A DNA stretch of 20,114 bases from Bacillota bacterium (GTDB lineage: Bacteria > Bacillota > Clostridia > Christensenellales > Aristaeellaceae). The stretch covers positions 1-20,114 of the forward strand of contig WRGP01000237.1 in assembly GCA_009787135.1 (NCBI GenBank), in the 5' to 3' direction. A program made the position numbers and the translations under genes. This document shows, piece by piece, positions 6,609-13,844 of the stretch (position 1 is its first letter; every line of letters starts with the position of its first letter). The notes under the pieces were generated by a model that was given only the letters and a program-made list of their open reading frames with translations, did no database searches and was not told where the DNA came from.

Positions 6609-8800
6609 AGGCTTTTGCGCTCTATCGGGTGGAACTGAGGAGGCTTGCGCTGTCAAAATTCACTTGGATTGCCGCGGGGCTGAGCGTTTGCGGGCCGCTG
6701 TTTGGCTATGATATGTATGTTCCATCCAGCACATGGGTGATGACTGGGAAATATATCGCGAACCCCGTCTTGGCGGGCGCCGTGCTTTGGGCGGTGTTAT
6801 CCATGCTGGAATCGGACAGGATCTATCGCGCTAAAACGGACGTTCTGACGGATGCCGTTTTGTCCCCCGATACGCTGGCCGCTTCGCGTATGTTTGCGGT
6901 CATGACGCTTTGCGCGGCGGTATCGCTGCTTACGGCGCTCGTTTACCTGCCTTACACAATGAACAAGGTTGGTTATCTGTTTGAACTCGGGCTCTATGCT
7001 TACAGTTTTCTCATTGTGCTGCTGCCCACGTGGTGGATTTCAATCCTGCTGGCGGCCGCGCTTTATCAGATTACCCGCCGCATTGAGTTGGCTGGATTGC
7101 TGTATGCCGTATGCGTGTATTTCAGTTTCAGCCAATTTTTTGGGAATCATTATTTTACGCATTGGATCAATCCCATTATTCTCAGCTATTCGGATGGATT
7201 TTCAAACGCATCCCCGCTGCGGATCACCCTGTATACCCGTTTCATATGGCTGGCGATTGCGGGCGGAGCGTTTGCGCTGTCCTTGCTGTGCATGCGCCGG
7301 TATCAAAAGAATCTCCTGGGCTCAATTGCGCGGGGGGTTCGTAAAATCTATATTCCAATCACAGCGGCAGCGCTTGTCAGCGCTGGAGTATTCTTGTGGA
7401 CAGGACAGCCTTTTGTTGACCACGGCCCCATAGAATATGATTATGAATATAGGTACAGGCGAGATGTTGGAAGCAGCAATACAAGGGTATCTTCCGCGTC
7501 ATACCGGCTGGAGCCGAACGTTATGGCTGGAAGGCTGAAGGGCCGCGTCACCTTTGACTTCACGAAATATGGTGAGGGTGAAGACTGGATTGCGATGAAC
7601 CCTGGGTATACAATTGCCAAAATGACCGTAGATGGTGACGATATCCCCTATAAAACCCTTATAGGGTCGGAGGTGAACGGCGAGCGCAAGACAGTTTTCA
7701 CGCTGCCCCCGGTATCAGCCCGGCGAAACCTTGTCGTTGAATACGAGGGATTCCCTTCTTCGGCGAAATGTTTTCCGCTTTCTGTGACAACAGAGATCAG
7801 CCTCGAATACATTTCGCTTATCAATGACGGCGTTGGCCCGTTCTCAACGAGTTTCGTGCCTTGCGCGAGTTCAACGTGGGAATTGATTCTGCCGTCAGGG
7901 CTCACGCCCGTTGTGGATCATGTGCTGCTGGAGAACCCGGAAGACAATCACAACGGCACCAAGACATGGCGTACGACAATTTATAGGTATGGCTTGCCTT
8001 GGATACTCGCGGCTGATTTTGACGCCATAACCTTTGAGGCCGCGGGCACGGCAGTGGAGCTTATATATGCGCATAAGTATGACAGAAACATGAGGGAATA
8101 CGGGGTTTCCAAAGCCATTGCCGACGTGATGAATTACTGCACCGAACATCAGGGAAAGCTCGGCTTTGCCAAAGGGAAGCGGTTGGTCATGCTGCAGCGC
8201 AGCGCGATGTTTGGCGGCGGCAACGCTGGCGATGGTTGGGTGGAGTGGAGTGAGGATATTTTTACGCAAAGCAATCTAAGTGATCCGCTAAAAGGCGCGT
8301 CCGCCATGGAGGTTTTCGCGCACGAGATCATTCACGAGTGGTGGGGCGGTCTCGGCGTCGTCTGCGGCGAATACGACGATCCGTTCTATGCCGCTTGGTC
8401 GGACGAAGGGCTTACCGTATACACAACATACCGGCTGATGAAAGAAAAGTACGGGGAGCTATACGCTGCACAGAACTATATAGATGTCTGGCAGGCGGCG
8501 GTTGATAAACAGAACAGGGGCTTCTATTACCGCCATCCGGAATATCTTGCGAAGCTTCCGGAGCAGTATCAGGCACAGCTGAATTCCGAGGCGCGGGAAA
8601 CGAATCAATACTGCCGTATGCCGCTGATGATCCTCAAAGCCGAGAGGCTGGTGGGCGGAGAGGCAAAATTTGACGAGATATTACAAGCCATTCATCGGCA
8701 ATACGCGTCAACAGGGCAGATGTTCACCTACCAGGATTTCCTGGACGCCTGCGACCTGCGAGAGGAGGATGTAATCCTTGAACAAGATTTTCAAATATGA
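6605..8800 (+). CDS. ABC-2-like permease fused to an extracellular M1-type metallopeptidase domain
   Basis: A 731-residue fusion. The N-terminal half has about seven predicted membrane segments (residues about 15-270: e.g. WIAAGLSVCGPLFGY, FAVMTLCAAVSLLTALVYL, LLYAVCVYFSFSQFFG, IPITAAALVSAGVFLW), as in ABC-2 permeases. Then comes a long soluble region whose first part resembles the beta-rich N-domain of M1 aminopeptidases. Last is a peptidase core with zinc motif HEIIHEWWG (His573, Glu574, His577) and the likely third ligand Glu601 in WSDEGLTVY. The His577-to-Glu601 gap is five residues longer than the usual M1 spacing, and no GxMEN exopeptidase motif is evident; a glycine-rich MFGGGNAGDGWVEW sits near that place. 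The GTG start overlaps the ATPase stop (GTGA) and has AAGGGGGCGG 7 nt upstream. The catalytic domain is probably outside the cell. Proteins annotated as ABC permease/M1 aminopeptidase exist in other bacteria, so the architecture is known though little characterised. Confidence 0.85.
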   Translation: MKAFALYRVELRRLALSKFTWIAAGLSVCGPLFGYDMYVPSSTWVMTGKYIANPVLAGAVLWAVLSMLESDRIYRAKTDVLTDAVLSPDTLAASRMFAVMTLCAAVSLLTALVYLPYTMNKVGYLFELGLYAYSFLIVLLPTWWISILLAAALYQITRRIELAGLLYAVCVYFSFSQFFGNHYFTHWINPIILSYSDGFSNASPLRITLYTRFIWLAIAGGAFALSLLCMRRYQKNLLGSIARGVRKIYIPITAAALVSAGVFLWTGQPFVDHGPIEYDYEYRYRRDVGSSNTRVSSASYRLEPNVMAGRLKGRVTFDFTKYGEGEDWIAMNPGYTIAKMTVDGDDIPYKTLIGSEVNGERKTVFTLPPVSARRNLVVEYEGFPSSAKCFPLSVTTEISLEYISLINDGVGPFSTSFVPCASSTWELILPSGLTPVVDHVLLENPEDNHNGTKTWRTTIYRYGLPWILAADFDAITFEAAGTAVELIYAHKYDRNMREYGVSKAIADVMNYCTEHQGKLGFAKGKRLVMLQRSAMFGGGNAGDGWVEWSEDIFTQSNLSDPLKGASAMEVFAHEIIHEWWGGLGVVCGEYDDPFYAAWSDEGLTVYTTYRLMKEKYGELYAAQNYIDVWQAAVDKQNRGFYYRHPEYLAKLPEQYQAQLNSEARETNQYCRMPLMILKAERLVGGEAKFDEILQAIHRQYASTGQMFTYQDFLDACDLREEDVILEQDFQI

Positions 8801-9512
8801 GCTCAGGCGGCTCCTGTGGAATAAGTTTTTCATTGGGTTGCTCCTCATCAACGGCCTATACGCCTGGTTCGTCTTAACCGGCGATATCATTGCCGGCGTC
8901 GCCTACACCGCGCCTTTTTCGCCCTGGAGCTTTGGCGCGTACCTGGCAAAGACCATGCCCATCACGGTTTTAACGGTTCTGTTCCTGCTGACTTTTTACT
9001 ACGCAAAAAAGGAAAAGCGGGTGGAGGTGCTAACCGGCGCGACGCCGGTCAACCCGGTCCGCTACTCCCTTGTCAGAAGCGGCGCGATTGCAACGGCTTT
9101 CTTGATCCTCGTTGCCTTACTTCTGGGGCTGAGCCTGTACTTCTATGCTTCCATCCTTGACTATTGGCATGTTACCCCATTCATCCTGCCCGCGCTGCTG
9201 GTGCTCCCGCCTTGCCTCATTTTCGCGTTGGGCGCGGGTCATTTGGCCGGGCGGCTGCACGTCGGATTGCTGTATGTCCTCATGCTCGCGGTTCTGCTTG
9301 TTGGCTTTGGCGGGATCGGCGGGGCGTTTGATCCTTTCGGCGGCGGATATTTCAGCGTCTATCCCCTCTCCTTGCCTGCCGGCGCGGATGGCGACCCCGC
9401 CTTTACGCTAAGCGCCGGTTTTTTGATCGCGAGGGCTGTGTATTTGGGTGTGGGTGGGGGGTTGTTCCTGATGGGGATAGGCGCGGCTCGAAAAAAGGCA
9501 ACGACCGCGTAA
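8778..9512 (+). CDS. ABC-2-like permease, second membrane subunit
   Basis: A 244-residue integral membrane protein with about six hydrophobic segments, opening with a short basic helix (MNKIFKYELRRLLWNKF) typical of ABC-2 permeases. It has no peptidase domain. The TTG start at 8778 overlaps the fusion gene by 23 nt and has GAGGAGG with 9 nt spacing inside the upstream gene. It probably forms the transmembrane channel together with the N-terminal half of the fusion protein. It is the last gene of the unit; terminator-like hairpins follow. The family cannot be named more precisely from the sequence alone. Confidence 0.82.
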   Translation: MNKIFKYELRRLLWNKFFIGLLLINGLYAWFVLTGDIIAGVAYTAPFSPWSFGAYLAKTMPITVLTVLFLLTFYYAKKEKRVEVLTGATPVNPVRYSLVRSGAIATAFLILVALLLGLSLYFYASILDYWHVTPFILPALLVLPPCLIFALGAGHLAGRLHVGLLYVLMLAVLLVGFGGIGGAFDPFGGGYFSVYPLSLPAGADGDPAFTLSAGFLIARAVYLGVGGGLFLMGIGAARKKATTA

Positions 9513-9516
9513 GAAG

Positions 9517-9588
9517 GGGGGATGCTAGGGGGCTCTGCCCCCTAGAACCCCCGCTTAAGGGATAAATCCCTTAAAAATCCCTTTTTTT
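9517..9588 (+). terminator. Stacked hairpins and T-run after the ABC operon
   Basis: Two perfect stems in a row: CTAGGGGGC/GCCCCCTAG (9525-9545, 3-nt loop), itself flanked by pairing G5 (9517-9521) and C5 (9548-9552), then TTAAGGGAT/ATCCCTTAA (9555-9574, 2-nt loop). A run of seven T follows at 9582-9588. The second stem plus T-run fits a rho-independent terminator. The whole block also looks like a dispersed palindromic repeat, which a genome search could confirm. The rest of the gap to 9794 is AT-rich and holds the promoter at 9722-9749. Confidence 0.6.
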
Positions 9589-9721
9589 CGCCTCACGGCG
9601 AGGTGTCTTAAGAATAGAAAAAGGCGATTGCCGCTTCGATATCGTCCGTAGTAAGGCAATGCAATATATAGCTACAAGGTATGTCTGGTGATTGTTAAAA
9701 TTATTAAAGTTTCAATATATC

Positions 9722-9749
9722 TTGACAAAAGTATTATATGTTGTATATT
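9722..9749 (+). promoter_or_regulatory. Strong sigma-A promoter for the secreted propeller protein
   Basis: A consensus TTGACA (9722-9727) is followed after 16 bp by TATATT (9744-9749). The predicted transcript start is about 40 nt before the ATG at 9795, leaving a short leader with AGAGGGGG as ribosome-binding site. Confidence 0.7.
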
Positions 9750-9794
9750 TTTAGAAAATAATGAATGATTTATTAAATAGAGGGGGCAATGGTC

Positions 9795-10883
9795 ATGCAC
9801 AAACATTTAGCGGTTTTGATGCTGGTTTTTCTGTTTTCTGCGGGTATGCTGTCTGAAAGATCGCTTGCAGCCAGCGGTATTGTCCAATATCAATACGGTG
9901 ATGCATTTGAGGCGGCACTATTTGCTGCAGAGGGTGATGAAGTAGCGTTGGCAAATATGCCATCGTTGATCGTTGGCCGCTCTTCTGCCACAAAAGACCA
10001 TGACGCCCAAATGGGTGCATATTTTGATTATCGTACAATACAGACAGGAATACAATATACTCAACAAACACGTGAAGCCTTTCCGTTTGGGAAAATTGTT
10101 TCCATTTATTTCTATGGTGATAAACTGTATTTCCTTGACAATCAAAAAAACTGTATCCATGTTGCGGATGAAAATGGAAATATACTGAATACTATTGGCG
10201 TAGCTGGTAATGCGCCGGGAGAGTTAATGAATCCCGCGGCATTTACAGTGGTAAACGATGAGATTCATGTGGCCGATTTTGGAAACAAGCGTATACAGAT
10301 TTTTAGTTTGGAAGGGATATCAAAAGAAACAATTTCTTTGTCTTCTATGCCTGAATATGCCGAATATGTAAGCATTGGAAAGGTTGAAGATGGATATTTG
10401 CTTGCCGTAAGAACGCACGAAAAACAGCCCACAGTATACTTTTGTAGAATCGATGGCTCTATATCGGAGATTTCTGAGAAGACAATGGGCCTAATTGCTA
10501 CAAATGAGAATGATTGCTTTTATATAGAATTTGGACAATATGAAAAGTATTCGGGCGGTTTTCGTTTCTCAACAGGCGAGAATGCAGTGTTCAAATGGAA
10601 TGGAGAGTCGCTTGTAAAGCAAAAAACAGCCTATCCGTATGGCTTTTGGATTTATCCCAGCGCATATTGCATAGATAATAGCTGGTATGCGTTTTCCGGA
10701 TCCTTTGCCAGTGTTGACAGATTTGATATGGATTGGAATTATGTAGAAACAATACTTACTCTACAGGAAAACATGGAGGAGCAAGGATTCATAGGAGTCA
10801 GTTTTGCAATGAGCAATAACGGAAAGATTTATGTTTTCGCGCCAAATTTTCAAAAACTATATATCTTTACGCCATCGAAGTAA
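9795..10883 (+). CDS. Secreted NHL/beta-propeller-like protein of unknown function
   Basis: About 362 residues. A signal peptide is plain: basic start, hydrophobic core LAVLMLVFLFSAGML, and a likely cut near Ala25/26 (SLAA-SG). There is no lipobox cysteine, so the mature protein is probably released or wall-associated. The body has repeated beta-rich blades; the clearest is an NHL-type unit at about residues 133-178 (APGELMNPAAF, then IHVADFGNKRIQIFS). Other blades show the YFYGDKLYFLDNQKNCIHVADENGN and GKIYVFAPNFQKLYIF patterns. Such six-bladed propellers bind ligands or proteins, but no catalytic residues can be assigned. The ATG at 9795 is preferred (8 nt after AGAGGGGG) over the ATG at 9789. 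Codon usage is AT-rich, unlike the flanking genes. It is transcribed alone, from its own promoter. Confidence 0.75.
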   Translation: MHKHLAVLMLVFLFSAGMLSERSLAASGIVQYQYGDAFEAALFAAEGDEVALANMPSLIVGRSSATKDHDAQMGAYFDYRTIQTGIQYTQQTREAFPFGKIVSIYFYGDKLYFLDNQKNCIHVADENGNILNTIGVAGNAPGELMNPAAFTVVNDEIHVADFGNKRIQIFSLEGISKETISLSSMPEYAEYVSIGKVEDGYLLAVRTHEKQPTVYFCRIDGSISEISEKTMGLIATNENDCFYIEFGQYEKYSGGFRFSTGENAVFKWNGESLVKQKTAYPYGFWIYPSAYCIDNSWYAFSGSFASVDRFDMDWNYVETILTLQENMEEQGFIGVSFAMSNNGKIYVFAPNFQKLYIFTPSK

Positions 10884-10936
10884 ACGATGAAAAAGGTTAG
10901 TTTTTTTAAAAGCTTGTAATGCGAAGCATGTTTAGA

Positions 10937-10966
10937 AAGCCAAATTATTGTGTTTTTTATTGGCTT
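10937..10966 (+). terminator. Weak hairpin after the propeller gene
   Basis: AAGCCAA (10937-10943) pairs with TTGGCTT (10960-10966) around a T-rich loop, followed by CTTT. The stem is short and the T-run poor, so this is only a possible terminator. Confidence 0.3.
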
Positions 10967-11007
10967 CTTTACGTCTGGGCCTATATCCCATTTACAAGTA
11001 TCCCTAA

Positions 11008-11307
11008 GAACCTTTCTCTCAGGAAGAAATTGACATGATGGCTGTGCGAAAAGATGAGGCATTGTTTGCGGAATGCAAATGGCAAAACGCTGAAGCGAAT
11101 GTCGATGTATATTATGAACTAAAGCGCAAGAGCGAGATGTTTGGTTTTGCGAAAAACCATCTATATATATTTACAAAAAGGGCAGCTGCCGCGAAATTGC
11201 TTCAGCTTCAATATGAACATCAGCTTGTTACGCTTTTTGCGCTGCCGGAGATGATTGAGGAATTCAAAAAGCAGGAATCCGAACAGCCCGGAGTTTATGA
11301 AGTATGA
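11008..11307 (+). pseudogene. C-terminal remnant of a DUF234-type AAA ATPase
   Basis: The reading frame from 11008 gives EPFSQEEIDMMAVRKDEALF followed by AECKW, then a moderately conserved alpha/beta stretch to a TGA at 11305-11307. This is the DUF234 C-terminal domain (a restriction-endonuclease-like fold with EID and ECKW motifs) of the archaeal-type ATP-binding proteins common in Firmicutes and Bacteroidetes. The P-loop ATPase part, about 350 residues, is absent, and an in-frame TAA stands at 11005-11007 directly before the homology. An internal ATG at 11035 with AGGAAG 8 nt upstream could still yield a 90-residue peptide, but it would lack the first catalytic-looking acidic motif. Best read as a decayed fragment within the AT-rich block. 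It ends 23 bp from the convergent minus-strand operon. Confidence 0.7.
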
Positions 11308-11330
11308 AGAAGAGCTTCTCACTACCCTCC

Positions 11331-12074
11331 TCAGTTTCCATATTGACCATCCACATAGGGCAAAATCGCCCAAGTAACATCGTCAGCAAGATTGCTTTTG
11401 ATTTCGATTTTTGGCGGCCATCCGGCTGTCGATTTATCACAAGGATAACCGTTGCAATCAATACATTTGATAAATCCTTTTTCTTTGGCGCACTTTTTTT
11501 GTACGCAATCATGTTTGCCGCCTATACCACCATTACAACAACCGTCACAGGGTGGAAATTCTGCGTCAGGCGCCTCATATACTCGCTTAATTCTCTCTTG
11601 TAACGCCTTGCGGAACTCATCGCTGATGGCTTTGCCTGTATAGTGTACGCATAAGTCACAGCGATGTCCGCAATCGGAATACATTGCTTGTTCTTTTGGA
11701 AACGGCTTGCGGTTGGGATTTTTCTTTATCAGTATCATCTCTTTGACGGCTTCCAACATTGCCAGATTGTCTACCCGGATCAACATCCATAACCCGTCGG
11801 GCAGTGCATGAGCTTTGTTATAAAGGTCCTGTATTGCCTTTGGAAATTCGCCGAGCCGAGCCTCGAATTTCTCGCGCTCGGCTTTGCCGTAAATAATCTG
11901 AAAATCGTAATGATCTTCATGGATGTTGATAGACAAGATTGTTCTTTTGCCCTGCCGGAATTTTAGGCAATCTATGTCGTAGTATTTGCCCGGTACTTCA
12001 TCGAGTTTATACTTCCCGCGCATGAATCGCATGGTTTCCTCGCTAACTTTTTGCAGTTCGGCCTTTTCGTTCAC
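11331..12074 (-). CDS. DUF3788-like domain fused to cysteine-rich DUF3795-like domain
   Basis: About 247 residues of unknown function. The first part (about 10-120) resembles DUF3788 proteins: a short beta-rich fold with LKFRQGKRTILSINI, IIYGKAEREKFEA and LPDGLWMLIRV, ending KKNPNRKPF. The second part (about 130-225) has eleven cysteines in a metal-site-like layout: CGHRCDLC, CDGCC, HDCVQKKC and CIDCNGYPC. This is characteristic of DUF3795 and probably binds zinc or an iron-sulfur cluster. No signal peptide or membrane segment is seen, so it is likely cytoplasmic. The GTG at 12074 is preferred because GGAGG stands 8 nt upstream; an ATG at 12089 lacks a good site. It is the last gene of the MerR-led operon, 31 nt after the preceding gene. 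Family names are from memory of motif style, not from a search. Confidence 0.78.
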   Translation of the reverse strand: MNEKAELQKVSEETMRFMRGKYKLDEVPGKYYDIDCLKFRQGKRTILSINIHEDHYDFQIIYGKAEREKFEARLGEFPKAIQDLYNKAHALPDGLWMLIRVDNLAMLEAVKEMILIKKNPNRKPFPKEQAMYSDCGHRCDLCVHYTGKAISDEFRKALQERIKRVYEAPDAEFPPCDGCCNGGIGGKHDCVQKKCAKEKGFIKCIDCNGYPCDKSTAGWPPKIEIKSNLADDVTWAILPYVDGQYGN

Positions 12075-12105
12075 AATTTCACCCTCCATCAACCTGTTTT
12101 TAGTA

Positions 12106-12663
12106 TCAAATGATTTCAAAAAGATGCTCGCAGTATTTTTCACCGTTGGAACTGATTGGCGAAGATACTATTTCTAAAAGGTGCAGTTTCACGCCGAGAA
12201 AGATTTCAGAATGATATTTCACAGATCCGCTGCAACAGCCACAATACGTAAGGGAAACGGCTGTAGATTCCGGCAATTGATGTATAGTCGGGCAGCAGCA
12301 TATATATTTTCCGTTAGTTTTGTAATACCAAAATATACTCAACGTTCCGTCGTCATTCAATTTGTGGCGAGGCTGCTCGTTCATTTTCGTTGCGTTTAAT
12401 AATTCAATACGTTCCATTATGGTTTTACCGTTAAGCTTTGACATTAGTTCGGAAAAATGAGGTTCATGCGCATACTTTGCACAGCCCTGCTCCGCCATGA
12501 CGGAGAAGATTTGGTCTTTTGACAGCAAATTATCCATTTGCTCTGCAAACGCGACTTTTTGTTTCGGCGTTTCTTCTTCGGTTTCCGGGAAAATAAACCG
12601 CTCCATTATTTCCGCCGGAATACCTTTGTCCAGCATAGTCCGCTTGATTTCCTTAATGTTCAT
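12106..12663 (-). CDS. Small cysteine-containing protein, DUF6144-like
   Basis: About 185 residues, no signal peptide or membrane segment. The N-terminal half is helical and charged. The C-terminal half carries cysteine motifs: EQGCAKY, KYICCCPTIHQ, LTYCGCCSGSVKYH, and a final ISSNGEKYCEHLFEI. I recall this pattern (a CGCC core followed by a conserved SSNGE..C.F.I tail) from a Firmicutes family I believe is DUF6144; this is not verified. The spaced Cys/His residues suggest metal binding or redox activity, but no function is known to me. The ATG at 12663 has AAGGAG 9 nt upstream. It overlaps the end of the MerR-type regulator by 11 nt, so the two are translationally coupled. Confidence 0.75.
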   Translation of the reverse strand: MNIKEIKRTMLDKGIPAEIMERFIFPETEEETPKQKVAFAEQMDNLLSKDQIFSVMAEQGCAKYAHEPHFSELMSKLNGKTIMERIELLNATKMNEQPRHKLNDDGTLSIFWYYKTNGKYICCCPTIHQLPESTAVSLTYCGCCSGSVKYHSEIFLGVKLHLLEIVSSPISSNGEKYCEHLFEII

Positions 12664-13606
12664 AACCAACCACTTGCTCCTTTTTATTTTTCACGCGTAT
12701 TGGTACAAAAACATCCTGTTGATATTGGTTAAACGTACTGACAATATCCCCCGGCAGGATTTCCTCGATCAGTTCATCTCGCAGCAGCTTACCTTCCGCG
12801 TCGGCGTCAAATTCATAATGGTCGCTTCCGCTAATATAGTCCCGCAGAAGAACGAAGGTATCGTCCATATCTGCCATGAAAGAAGTGGTTATGGCGTATA
12901 ATCCGCCCGGAAAAGCCTCATCAATATAGCCCGTCGCGTTTTCGTAGCCTTGCGGAATTTTCATAAGCATTACCCATTCGTCATTTGGTTCTTTTCTGAA
13001 AAAGCAATTTCTTAGTCCGGGTTCGGATATAAATCCATATTTTGCAAATAAGTTTTCGTCTAAACCCTCCGCTTGTCCTGTTTTCAATCGGGAAGTCAAC
13101 ACCCGCATGGGTGGCAGCCGAATAACCCGAACATCGTGCAGCTTTAATGCGTCCCTGCTGATTTCCGACAGCTTTTCAAACGTGACCGGCTCGCTTTTTT
13201 CTGCTGTGGCAAGACGCTTTTCAGTTTCCTCGTACAATAAAGGTATGGCGGATATTTTCTTAATGCCGCTCATCAGCATCTTGTGAAGGAAATCATCCAC
13301 GAGCCGCCTCAGTTCAGACAATGCCGAAATTTCCGTGTCGAGTGATTCGAGCTTGTCCACAAACGCTTGAATCAATGCCTCCATGTTTTCACTTTTGAAA
13401 ATTGTGACTATATCCTTAATGGGAATTTGTAATTTTCGCAATATAACAATTTGCTTCAATCGCTCCAGCGCGTCGGTGTCATAATATCTTTGGGCTTTAT
13501 GATCAGGATGGCTGCTCCATAGCAACCCCATTTCCTCATAATATCTCAACGTCCTGCTGGATATTCCATAGCTGTCAACGACATCGTTTATTCTGAGCAA
13601 GTCCAT
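12653..13606 (-). CDS. MerR-family regulator with GyrI-like effector-binding domain
   Basis: About 317 residues. The N-terminal winged helix (about 1-70) has IND VVDSYGISSRTLRYYEEMGLL and QRYYD, the MerR signature. A coiled-coil dimerisation helix follows (about 80-125). The C-terminal half (about 165-310) is a GyrI-like/SRPBCC-type small-molecule pocket as in BmrR-type multidrug sensors: PPMRVLTSR, GLYAITTSFMADMDD, LRDYISGSDHYEFD and DVFVPIRVK. It would bind a hydrophobic or cationic ligand and activate its own operon. The ATG at 13606 follows GTGGGGTG; an upstream ATG at 13624 and a GTG at 13615 lack good sites. It leads the operon with the two cysteine-rich proteins, and the promoter upstream has MerR-type geometry. 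Confidence 0.9.
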   Translation of the reverse strand: MDLLRINDVVDSYGISSRTLRYYEEMGLLWSSHPDHKAQRYYDTDALERLKQIVILRKLQIPIKDIVTIFKSENMEALIQAFVDKLESLDTEISALSELRRLVDDFLHKMLMSGIKKISAIPLLYEETEKRLATAEKSEPVTFEKLSEISRDALKLHDVRVIRLPPMRVLTSRLKTGQAEGLDENLFAKYGFISEPGLRNCFFRKEPNDEWVMLMKIPQGYENATGYIDEAFPGGLYAITTSFMADMDDTFVLLRDYISGSDHYEFDADAEGKLLRDELIEEILPGDIVSTFNQYQQDVFVPIRVKNKKEQVVGYEH

Positions 13607-13626
13607 AAGAATCACCCCACCCATAT

Positions 13627-13657
13627 ATCATACAAGCTGACGCAACGTCAATGTCAA
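13627..13657 (-). promoter_or_regulatory. MerR-type promoter with 19-bp spacer and central operator dyad
   Basis: On the minus strand TTGACA (13652-13657) and TATGAT (13627-13632) are separated by 19 bp instead of 17. The spacer holds the perfect dyad TGACG-TTG-CGTCA (13638-13650). An over-long spacer with a dyad inside it is the established layout of promoters activated by MerR regulators through DNA untwisting. Autoregulation of the operon is therefore likely. Confidence 0.75.
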
Positions 13658-13800
13658 TACTTTTGGGAAAATTTGTTTTTGTAAAATTTTTGCACATTCG
13701 ATGAACATAGCGTACGCTCTTGTATGCCGCACACAATATACCCAGGAAACCTTTTTTACCTTTCATTCGTTTGTTGTACCGCACGGATCCTATTTTGCGC

Positions 13801-13806
13801 TATAAT
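13801..13806 (+). promoter_or_regulatory. Candidate -10 box for the glycerol-1-phosphate dehydrogenase gene
   Basis: A perfect TATAAT lies 38 bp before the GTG start. The nearest -35-like sequence (TTGTAC, 13774-13779) is 21 bp away, too far for a standard promoter, so an activator or alternative -35 may be used. The promoter faces away from the MerR operon. Confidence 0.4.
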
Positions 13807-13844
13807 GTCTCAAACACCATTCCGCGCGCAAAGGGGGCCTGCCG

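Larger units (their letters stand above)
9590..13800. other. AT-rich block, probably acquired (genomic island-like)
   Basis: From just after the hairpin stack to just before the dehydrogenase gene the sequence becomes clearly richer in A and T and uses AT-ending codons, against GC-rich flanks with GC-ending codons. The block holds unrelated genes, a broken gene and no housekeeping function. No transposase, integrase, tRNA or flanking direct repeat was seen, so the mode of entry is unknown. Boundaries are approximate. Confidence 0.55.

Noticed and set aside
10884..11007. Upstream part of the DUF234 ATPase in other frames
   Set aside because: All three plus frames were read; stops are frequent and no convincing match to the ATPase was found.
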